Assembly (NCBI GenBank): GCA_964020155.1
Contig: OZ026551.1
Span: 615,001 to 679,000 of the forward strand
Source of the DNA: Chondrilla cf. caribensis
Taxonomy: Eukaryota; Porifera; Demospongiae; Chondrillida; Chondrillidae
DNA length: 64,000 nucleotides
Direction: 5' to 3'
Shown here: positions 55,649-64,000 of the stretch, piece after piece
How the letters are laid out: each line of letters opens with the position of its first letter
How positions within the stretch are numbered: the stretch's first letter is position 1
The notes under the pieces: generated by a model
Told to the model about the DNA's origin: nothing
What the model saw: the letters and a program-made list of their open reading frames with translations, nothing else
The model's database searches: none
Position numbers and translations under genes: made by a program

Positions 55649-56523
55649 TGCATGTATACACTATCATGTATGTACAGTTGACTGACCATGAGTAGTATAT
55701 TGTGTGTACTGTAATAACACCATGCATATCACAAACTAGTGACAATGTAATACAATAGTTGGACTACATATTACACCAATGTTACTGTACTTACTCTTAT
55801 CACAGGCTGTATATTATATTGGAACATTATGCTAATGTATCTCTTTATAACATGTAGTTAAGCCTTAATTTGTATGCATATGTGTACGTACACTATTGGT
55901 TTAAACCTGTATTGTTGACTTTTGTAATAATTGCAGTCTCTGTACAATTATAATCATTGCTATTATTATCTTTCTCACACAAATGAATTCCAACCATGAA
56001 TAATACATGTGGAGGTGATTTGACATGTCCATAATCCACTGAATTGCAATTTTACATATTCCGAGGATGGTGTGATTATACACAACATATTATAGTACAT
56101 ATTATACCATATATTATGCATACACAATTGCATAATATAATATGTATATACTTACATCCATAATACGTATATATGATATATATTGTACATTTTCAATTGT
56201 CAGTGAATCATTGTTATATAGAGCTAGTATATAGTATTGTACATCAATTTATATGTGTAGAGCTGTACTGTACATGTATAGAATGAAACACACCACACCA
56301 CATTGGCAGTGATGCTGTTACAACCTACACGCACTGAACTATGGTCATGTAACATTGGTACATATACACCAATGTTGGTCGGATAATTCTATCCTAACAT
56401 TGCTCCCTTGGGGGAATTTTGGTGAACATTCTGCAATTTATTCATCACAGCATTCCCAATTTGAACATATTATATACATATCACATATTGGCTTTCAATC
56501 ACATTCTATTCATGTGACAATGT

Positions 56524-57327
56524 TTACGCATCAGCTATGGTGACTTCCACCTCCACACCGGGTTCGATGCTGATGGGTGTTTGAAATCAATTAAGGATGT
56601 AAACAAAAGCAAACAAGTAAACACAAACAAATTCACACTCAACAAGGAATGTATGTACATATCAGCTGGTGAGCTGTACTCGATCTATGTATGCTGCAAT
56701 ACAGTCCACGAGTGGAAGCAGTGTAGTATTGAATAGTCTCATACTTGTATGTTTTCCTGTGTGTGTTCATGTGTTCCATGTAAGCCGGCTGTTTTGAGCT
56801 GTTTGTGAAATGTGTATAAACATGGGAAATATCAGCTGAAAATGAGACAAAGTACTGGGGTGTGTCAGTAGAGAAGGTCCCTCAGTAGCGATCTCATGCA
56901 GAGTGATGGTTCTACATCATCCCAAGACACAACACACTAAAATTAAATGTACAGTACAACACATGTATGTACACTCTACAGCACTGTACTGTACAACAAC
57001 GTACTGTACAACAGTCTACTGTGTAAACATGTACTGTACAATACTATACTGTGTTCTGTACTGTACTGTACAAATGTACACACTTCACAACAATGCATTG
57101 TAGTCCGCAGCACACACAAGAGGATACAATCTTCTTGACGGTCTCGGCCGGGCTGTGCAGGTCAATCACCCTCTTGTGGATCCTCATCTCGAAGCGGTCC
57201 CAAGTCTTGGATCCCTCACCACAGGGCGTCTTCCTCATGGTGATCTTCAGGATCTTCGTTGGCATTCTGATTGGTCCCTTCACTCAGAGGTACTCATCTT
57301 TGGCACTTCGGATCAGGTCAGCACAGA
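56524..57327 (-). pseudogene. RPS20: RPS20 exons 3 and 4, decayed
   Basis: Exon 3 (57327-57128) has a CGA-to-TGA stop after SAKDEYL. Exon 4 (56580-56524) has lost its acceptor (TTTCAG to TTTCAA) and reads TPISIEPGVEVEVTIADA. Clearly dead. Confidence 0.9.
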
Positions 57328-57548
57328 CTAAATGAGAGAAAATGATGAAAAGTGAATACACCAGCAAAACCTGTTCATCCTTGAAAAGATGTTGTTACTT
57401 TATGCATGTACATAAATACAATAACATATCTCACTTATTTTGCTTGTACTCCAAAGGTGGAGCTAAACAACAGCTACTCTGGTGTCAACTTCTCTCATTC
57501 TGTATTGTACTGTGTTGTACTTTATTGTATTGTAGCGTACTACGTATA

Positions 57549-57759
57549 TACCGTATAGCGGGAAACTTTGGCGAGGTTTTTAATTTGGCGAATTGGCGAT
57601 TTTACGGAAAATCACCAAATTTAAAATCCGCCATATTTTATTCTGACGTAATCTGACGATCCTGGAATTTGTCATGCCGCCAAATTTAAAACTCGCCAAT
57701 TCGTTCCGGGGACTGATTCGCCAAATTTAATGCTAGCCAAAGTTTCCCGCTATACGGTA
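57549..57759. mobile_element. MITE, best-preserved CCGTATAGCGGG copy
   Basis: Perfect inverted ends of at least 24 bp starting TACCGTATAGCGGGAAACTT; 211 bp; TA on both sides (57547-57548 and 57760-57761). Interior has several CCAAATTTAAA/GGCGAATT pieces in opposite orientation. Confidence 0.9.
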
Positions 57760-57968
57760 TAGTGTACTGTACTGTAGTGTACTGTAGTGTACTGTACTGC
57801 AGTGTACTGTACTGTAGTGTAGTGTGCTGTATTATACTGTACTGCACTGTACTGTACTGTAACGTACTATAGTGTAATACACTGTACTGTGGTGTACTGT
57901 ACTGTGGTGTACTGTACTGTACTGCACTGATACTGTACTCTCGTGTAGGGTGGTGTACTGTACTGTAC

Positions 57969-58055
57969 AAATAACCTGACTGGTAGATATAGTACAATGT
58001 TCATAGTAATAATTATGAACCTTTTGCTACATCTACCAGTCAAGTTATTTGTGAA
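57969..58055. other. decayed copy of the 53887 hairpin
   Basis: Left arm identical to 53887-53925; right arm has several changes (GAACCTTTTGCTAC, CAAGTTATTTGT), so pairing is reduced. Confidence 0.75.
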
Positions 58056-58280
58056 GTCTTCAATAACGATTATCATGTAATGACGTGTGTGTATATCTAC
58101 TAGTGTGTTTACTGCATACATACATTAATGTAAGGTTCAGTTCACAGCAAGGAGTATAAGGAGACTCATAGTTTATACAGGTACACAAATAACTTAGTGG
58201 GAGAGTCTCATCAATTAACCACAAACCACTCACATGTTAGAACATGATTGCTGTTAGTTCTCCCAAGCATTCCTAATGTG

Positions 58281-58336
58281 GTGAAGAAAACCAGTTTAGT
58301 TGTAAAGAAGAGAGTTTTGTGGAAAGGTTTCTGTGT
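58281..58336 (+). pseudogene. remnant of a TRAF-like coding sequence in the leader of L
   Basis: Same fused RING-upstream coding remnant as at 54200-54256, with small differences, so genes K and L share this rearranged 5' end. Confidence 0.7.
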
Positions 58337-58359
58337 CACACCCACTCACATGTACAGAA

Positions 58360-59496
58360 ATGGCCTCAAGAGATACCAGTCGTAGCCTTAACACTCCAGT
58401 AGTGCCTGTTATCCTAAAGTACTCTTATTGCAGCAAAGAATACCAGTTTATTAGTAAAGATAAGAGTTTAGTGGAGAGGTACTTGTGTCCAATTTGTCAA
58501 GAGATACTTTGTGAACCAGTTCAAACCAGTTGTGGACACCTGTTTTGTAAAAAGTGTTTGAAGGGAGTACAATCAAAGAACTGTCCTTCTTGTCGAGCAG
58601 AGTTTGAAGAAGAACCAAGAAGGGACAAATTCAATGAAAGGGAGATCAGAAACTTGATAGTTAAATGTCAGAACAGCTCAAGGGGGTGTGAGTGGGAGGG
58701 AGAACTAGGTAATGTTGAGTCCCATCAAAATGGTGTCTGTGGATACCAGTTGGTGCAGTGTGGCAACAAGTGTGGAGCAGAGATGGAGAGGAGAGAGGTT
58801 GAGAAGCACAAGAAAGACCACTGTGAACTGAGATGGTATGAGTGTCCTTATTGTTTGTTGCATTGGGATACATACAAGAAAGTAACAAGTGAACACTTCA
58901 AAGAATGTGATAAGTTTCCTCTTGACTGTCCCAACAACTGTGGAAAGACGAGAATTAGAAGAGTAGACATATCATCTCATCTCGCTCTATGTCCAGAAGA
59001 AGTGGTTCCATGTAAGTACCAGTCCCTCGGGTGTGAGGTGAGGTTACTGCGGAAACAGATGGATGAACATTTAAGAGATAAGGAGACACATCTGGACCTT
59101 GCCCTGGCAACTACATCAGAACTAGTTGCCAAACTAAACAAGGTAGAATCTGAACACAGTGTGACTAAAGTGGCCATCAGCAACTTGGAGAAACAGATGA
59201 GGGCAGTCCTCAAGAAGACATCCACTGAAGTAGAGGTCTCTCCTCCTGAAACTTCTGAAACAGATGATGGACCATCTCAAAGACATGGATACACACCTGG
59301 ATCATCTCAAAGACATGGCTACACACCTGGACCATCTCAAATATATGGATACACACCTGGACCATCTCAAATACATGGATACACACCTGGACTATCTCAA
59401 ATATATGGATACACACCTGGACTATCTCAAATATATGGATACACACCTGGATCATCTCAAAGACATGGATACACACCTGGATCTTCTCAAAGATAA
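58360..59496 (+). CDS. TRAF-like protein L, MATH-less, with C-terminal 10-residue repeats
   Basis: Intronless, 378 residues. RING, TRAF zinc fingers (finger 3 loop LLHW as in gene B) and coiled coil, then ETSETDD and about seven copies of GxSQRHGYTP / GxSQIYGYTP before the stop. MATH is absent. The shifted frame (59264-59626) stays open as DHLKDMDTHL repeats. B and L thus share one rearrangement but differ in repeat number and order; L has the K-type chimeric leader while B has the normal 5' block. After the repeats, coiled-coil coding DNA runs straight into GTTGATGTCCAATAG, which shows a clean deletion of the MATH segment. Confidence 0.8.
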   Translation: MASRDTSRSLNTPVVPVILKYSYCSKEYQFISKDKSLVERYLCPICQEILCEPVQTSCGHLFCKKCLKGVQSKNCPSCRAEFEEEPRRDKFNEREIRNLIVKCQNSSRGCEWEGELGNVESHQNGVCGYQLVQCGNKCGAEMERREVEKHKKDHCELRWYECPYCLLHWDTYKKVTSEHFKECDKFPLDCPNNCGKTRIRRVDISSHLALCPEEVVPCKYQSLGCEVRLLRKQMDEHLRDKETHLDLALATTSELVAKLNKVESEHSVTKVAISNLEKQMRAVLKKTSTEVEVSPPETSETDDGPSQRHGYTPGSSQRHGYTPGPSQIYGYTPGPSQIHGYTPGLSQIYGYTPGLSQIYGYTPGSSQRHGYTPGSSQR

Positions 59497-59510
59497 GCAT
59501 ACACACCTGG
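59264..59510 (+). repeat. 30-bp exonic minisatellite of TRAF-like L
   Basis: Eight copies of the same 30-bp unit as at 17086-17345, again stop-free in two frames. Confidence 0.95.
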
Positions 59511-60134
59511 ACATTGCCATGGCAACTACATCAGAACTAGTGGCCAAACTAAACAAAGTAGAATCTGAATACATGTTGATGTCCAATAGTGCACATATAC
59601 ACTATCATGTATGTACAGTTGACTGACCACGAGTAGTATATTGTGTGTACTATAATAACACCATGCATATCACAAACTAGTGACAATGTAATACAATAGT
59701 TGGACTACATATTACACCAATGTTACTGTACTTACTCTTATCACAGGCTGTATATTATATTGGAACATTATGCTAATGTATCTCATTATAACATGTAGTT
59801 AAGCCTTAATTTGTATGCATGTGTACGTACACTATTGTTTTAAATTTGCATTGTTGACTTTTGTAATAATAGCAGTCTCTGTACAATTATAATTATTGCT
59901 ATTATTATCTTTCTCACACAAATAAATTATTATAATTATTGCTGTTATCATCTTTCTCACATAAATGAATTCCAAGCATGAATAATACATGTGAAGGTGA
60001 TGTAACATTTTGTAAACTGCTGAATTATAATGCAATTTATTAATTACTTTGTATAATATAATAATAATACTGAGAATGGCAATTATACAGGATATACACA
60101 TGTACTACACTACATATTATACATACACAACCAC

Positions 60135-60420
60135 TGTATATATAGCCGGAAAGATTGGCAGGGGATTTATTTTGGCGATTTGTCGATTTTTGAATCTAAC
60201 GCCAAATTAAAATCCGTTGAAGTACAGCTCAGAAACGCATATATTATAGCCTTATAATTATGACGTAATCGTTTCTTCATTTATTTCTATCATATTCACA
60301 GGCTATGAATATAATTATAATCCACTGGAAGACAATTGCACAAAATGAGAACTGCCAAAGTCTAAATTAGCCTCAAATCACCAATAATATTCTTCTTGCC
60401 AATATTTCCTGCTATACTGT
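60135..60420. mobile_element. diverged MITE of the CCGTATAG family
   Basis: Left ACTGTATATATAGCCGGAAA and right GCCAATATTTCCTGCTATAC are imperfect inverted ends; interior contains GGCGATTT and CCAAATTA pieces as in 57549-57759. Confidence 0.6.
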
Positions 60421-60513
60421 ATATATTTATGTAATAATCTATATATTATAATTGTACAATTTTTAATAGTCAGTGTATTGTTGTTATTGTGCACACATGT
60501 ACGAGTATGTTAC

Positions 60514-60865
60514 TGTGATGTACATGTTATACGGCTGTGATGTATATGTTGTGCAGCTGTGATGTACATAATGTACAGTTGTGTTGTACATGTTGTAGAG
60601 CCGTGATGTAAAAGTTGTGGAGCTGTGATGTACATGTTGTACAGCTGTGATGCACATGTTGTAGAGCTGTGATGTACATGTTGTAGAGCCGTGATGTACA
60701 AGTTGTGGAGCTGTGATGTACATGTTGTACAGCTGTGATGTACATGTTGTAGAGCTGTGATGTACATGCTGTACAGCCTTGATGTACATGTTGTACAGGT
60801 GTGATGTACATGTTGTACAGGTGTGATGTACATGTTGTAGGGCTGTGATGTACATGCTGTAGAGT
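60514..60865. repeat. 22-bp minisatellite upstream of TRAF-like M
   Basis: About 16 units of the GATGTACATGTTGTACAGC family with more internal variants (AAGTTGTGGAGC). Confidence 0.9.
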
Positions 60866-61319
60866 GGTGTACTTGAGGCTGTACAGAACCTTGCTTCATG
60901 TGGTGACAGTCAAGATGAAATCATTCTTATGGACGGTCACCACAGCCTCCCAGTGTCCACATGACACACAGTAACTCAAATACACACGACATGTACACCC
61001 TCTGCATGTGCTATGGAGCTGGTGGGGACCATATTGAGATGAAATTATCATTTATTGACGCTCACCACAAGACACTAGAGCTGTGTTCATGTGTATCCAT
61101 ACGACTTATAATGACAGGTACATGTATGAAGTGGGGAACTAAAGGTGATGTACAGCTAGAGACCAGGTCACATTTCTGAAAACTGTAGTGTTGTGTCATA
61201 TAGTATTATTGGTATGTTAGTGCAGTCCTAATCATATTCATGACTTAACCTAATTATCTTAATATGGGGTGAGGGGTGTGTCTGTGAGCATATCATCATG
61301 CCCACCCACATGTTCAGAA

Positions 61320-62612
61320 ATGGCCTCAAGAGGTACCAGTCGTAGCCTTAACACTCCAGTAGTGCCTGTTATTCTAAAGTACTCTTATTGCAGCAAAGAA
61401 TACCAGTTTATTAGTAAAGATAAGAGTTTAGTGGAGAGGTACCTGTGTCCAATTTGTCAAGAGATACTTTATAAGCCACTTCAAACCAGTTGTGGCCACC
61501 TGTTTTGTGGGAAGTGTTTGAAAAGAGTGCAATCGAAGAACTGTCCTTCTTGTCGAGCAGAGTTCGTTAGAGAACCGATTGAAGACAGATTTAATGAAAG
61601 GGAGATCAGAAACGTGATAGTTAAATGTCAGAACAGCTCCAGAGGGTGTGAGTGGGAGGGAGAACTAGGTAATGTTGAGTCCCATCAAAATGGTGTCTGT
61701 GGATACCAGTTGGTGCAGTGTGGCAACAAGTGTGGAGCAGAAGTCGAGAGGAGAGAGGTTGAGGAGCATGAGGAGGACCACTGTGAACTGAGAAGGTACC
61801 TGTGTCTTTATTGTCAATGGCATGAGGATACATACAAGAAAGTAACAAGTGAACACTTCAAAGAATGTTATTATTTTCCTCTTGACTGTCCCAACAACTG
61901 TGGAAAGAAGAGAATTAGAAGAAGAGACATGTCATCTCATCTTTGTGCATGTCCAGAAGAAGTGGTTCCATGTAGGTACCAATCCCTCGGGTGTAAGGTG
62001 AGGTTACCACGGAAACAGATGGAGGACCATCTCAAAAACAAGGACACACACCTGGACATTGCCATGGCAACCACATCGGAACTAGTGACTAAACTAAACA
62101 AAGTAGAATCTGAACACAGTGTGTGCATCAGCAACTTGGAGAAGCAGATGAGGGCAGTCCTCAAGAAGACATCCACTAAAGTAGAGCTCCCTCCTCCTGT
62201 ACTTCCTTCCAAACCTTGGTTAAAGGAAGACCTGTTCCCTCGCTATCCTCCTTGCACACTGAAGGTGGAACTAGACAAGGACATATGTGGTGTTAGTCCT
62301 CACTTCTTCTCCCATCCCGGAGGGTACAGACTTGAGTTGCTGATAGATAGTTATGGCCTTTACATTGATCCAGTCGATCATCCAGACAACTACCCACTAA
62401 AATGGCCTATTGAAATCACCGTCAACTATATCATCTTGAATCAAAAGGAGGACAAGGATCATGTCCACGAGAAGTATTCAAGGGAAATCACTTCTCCAAA
62501 ACACACCATCCGGTCCATCCCCATGCTGTTTGAGTCAGGTAAGAGACCACCAGTAAGGTTCATCAAAAATAACAGTCTCTATATCAAAATAGACAGCATT
62601 CTTCTCCAATAA
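61320..62612 (+). CDS. TRAF-like protein M (RING/zf-TRAF/coiled coil/MATH)
   Basis: Intronless, 430 residues, start ATG in AGAAATGG. RING complete ([21 protein letters not shown]). Finger 3 reads CLYCQWHEDTYKK, with Pro to Leu between the cysteines. Coiled coil with SNLEKQMRAVLKKTST. MATH has variable loops LIDSYGLYID and HTIRSIPMLFESGKRPP, and an altered last strand (IKIDSILLQ rather than ITSVDVQ). The 3' block follows. Last complete array member before the window edge. Confidence 0.92.
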   Translation: MASRGTSRSLNTPVVPVILKYSYCSKEYQFISKDKSLVERYLCPICQEILYKPLQTSCGHLFCGKCLKRVQSKNCPSCRAEFVREPIEDRFNEREIRNVIVKCQNSSRGCEWEGELGNVESHQNGVCGYQLVQCGNKCGAEVERREVEEHEEDHCELRRYLCLYCQWHEDTYKKVTSEHFKECYYFPLDCPNNCGKKRIRRRDMSSHLCACPEEVVPCRYQSLGCKVRLPRKQMEDHLKNKDTHLDIAMATTSELVTKLNKVESEHSVCISNLEKQMRAVLKKTSTKVELPPPVLPSKPWLKEDLFPRYPPCTLKVELDKDICGVSPHFFSHPGGYRLELLIDSYGLYIDPVDHPDNYPLKWPIEITVNYIILNQKEDKDHVHEKYSREITSPKHTIRSIPMLFESGKRPPVRFIKNNSLYIKIDSILLQ

Positions 62613-63087
62613 CGTATACACTATCATGTATGTAGAGTTGACTGACCATGAGTAGTATATTGTGTGTACTATAATAACACCATGCATATCACAAACTAGT
62701 GACAATGTAATACAATAGTTGGACTACATATTACACCAATGTTACCGTACTTACTCTTATCACAGGCTGTATATTATATTGGAACATTATGCTAATGTAT
62801 CTCATTATAACATGTACGTAGTTAGGCCTTAATTTGTATGCATATGTGTATGTACACTATTGATTTAAACCTGTATTGTTGACTTTTGTAATAATTGCAG
62901 TCTCTGTACAATTATAATTATTGCTATTATTATCTTTCTCACACAAATGAATTCCAAGCATGAACAACACATGTGGAGAGAATGTGAAATTTGATAATTC
63001 ACTGAATTGCAATACAATTTATTTTTGCATAATATAATATATTATATGCTGAGGATGGCGATTATACAGGACATACACATATAATAC

Positions 63088-63327
63088 TACCGTATATCCG
63101 GAAATATTGGCAGTCATAAAATTTGGCAATATTAATATGCCCGAAATTTGACCCAATGCCTTAATTAATGGCAGAAGTTAAATTTGGCAGTTTGCCAGAA
63201 TGAGTGTTGATAACGTTAAAATTTGGCACCGCATGATAGCTGTTGACGAATATTAATTTTGCAGTAGCGTCTGTGACCACCAAATTGCCAAATTTAATTC
63301 ACTGTCAATATCCCCGGATATACGGTA
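63088..63327. mobile_element. MITE of the CCGTATAT family
   Basis: 240 bp with inverted ends TACCGTATATCCGGAAATAT and, on the right, the reverse complement of TACCGTATATCCGGGGATAT; CCAAATTT-rich interior. Confidence 0.85.
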
Positions 63328-63347
63328 TTATATTATTATACTATATA

Positions 63348-63543
63348 TACAGTGAAAACTCATTAATCTGCCACAATATTAATTCGTTTTCAAATAATAT
63401 TATGGTGGATTAGCAAGTTTGGTGGACTAACTGGATATTCATTGGTACTTGTACACTATAGCTAGCAGTACTGGGAAATTGTGGCAGATTAATAGATTTT
63501 GTGGATAAAGTGGTATCTAGCAGATCAACAAGAGTTCACTGTT
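63348..63543. mobile_element. short TIR element (CAGTGAAAACTCATTAATC family)
   Basis: Ends TACAGTGAAAACTCATTAAT and AACAAGAGTTCACTG are inverted; interior shares ACTGGATATTCATTGGTACTT with 13214-13347. Confidence 0.7.
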
Positions 63544-63876
63544 ATACATATACAACTATGTAGTGGTTAAGACATGGGCATGAGGGCATTATGACATATA
63601 AAATACCAAGTCCCAAGGGCGAGTGTATTTTATGTCATACCGCCCGAGTGTCCATGTCTTAACCAGTATAGCATCCGTTGCTAATGCTTTATACTGTTGC
63701 TAGTGCTTTATAACATAATAAAATTGCTGTATAATAGTACTGTTTCTATGGTAACGGATGCTATATAATATATATTACTTGTGATATTTACTATGTAATA
63801 TTCTATATTATATTTTGTACATTTTTCAATTGTCAGTGAATTGTTGCTATTGTGCACACCTGTACGAGTATGTTAC

Positions 63877-64000
63877 TGTGATGTACATGCTGTACAACTG
63901 TGATGTACATGTTGTAGAGTGGTGTACTTGAGGTTGTACAGAACCTGCATGTGGTGACTGTCAAGATGAAATCATTTTTATGGACGGTCACCACAGCCTC
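63877..64000. other. start of a further array unit
   Basis: Two 22-bp minisatellite units (63877-63922), then GTGGTGTACTTGAGGTTGTA and TGGACGGTCACCACAGCCTC, the sequence that elsewhere lies 300-450 bp upstream of a TRAF start. Another TRAF-like gene is therefore expected just beyond the window. Confidence 0.75.

Overview
The window is eukaryotic and almost certainly metazoan. It contains intron-bearing orthologues of WEE1 and RIOK1 and uS10/RPS20-like exons. The other genes are TRAF-type proteins (RING, TRAF zinc fingers, coiled coil, MATH). The AT-rich, repeat-laden sequence and the lineage-specific TRAF expansion suggest an early-branching invertebrate, plausibly a demosponge. That placement is an inference; the sequence alone does not prove it.

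Layout. 1-4070 holds a 26-bp minisatellite, a GC-richer promoter-like area near 2.0-2.6 kb and only weakly supported minus-strand exons. 4071-9304 (minus) is a complete 13-exon WEE1-type kinase gene. 9305-9676 is a short intergenic region with CRE-like and E2F-like sites, probably a bidirectional promoter. 9677-15441 (plus) is a 4-exon RIOK1 gene whose second intron contains a complete, intronless TRAF-like gene on the same strand. All exon junctions of both kinases join in phase and give 601- and 592-residue products.

From 16.1 kb to the right edge there is a tandem array of twelve more TRAF-like loci, all on the plus strand and all intronless in the coding region. With the copy nested in RIOK1 there are thirteen. 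Ten encode RING + TRAF zinc fingers + coiled coil + MATH. Two (16170-17336 and 58360-59496) have lost MATH and end in a 10-residue repeat encoded by a 30-bp minisatellite that is open in a second frame. One (32703-35220) is a pseudogene broken by a frameshift, a RING His-to-Tyr change, stop codons and a 1.2-kb inverted-repeat element. The paralogues share a nearly invariant framework, homogenised even at nucleotide level, but differ sharply in three short loops: one in the third zinc finger and two in MATH. The second MATH loop aligns with the peptide-binding side of known TRAF domains. This mix of fixed scaffold and variable loops is the strongest candidate for an undescribed recognition or signalling system here.

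The repeating unit of the array is: a TRAF gene; a conserved 3' block; minus-strand RPS20 exon 4, with or without exon 3 and never the N-terminal exons; a spacer of about 1 kb; a 22-bp minisatellite; a conserved 5' block with an overlapping uORF; then the next TRAF gene. A near-identical block of about 7.3 kb (19457-26722 and 41368-48589) carries two adjacent TRAF genes twice. Several MITE families, hAT-like fragments and microsatellites fill the remaining space.
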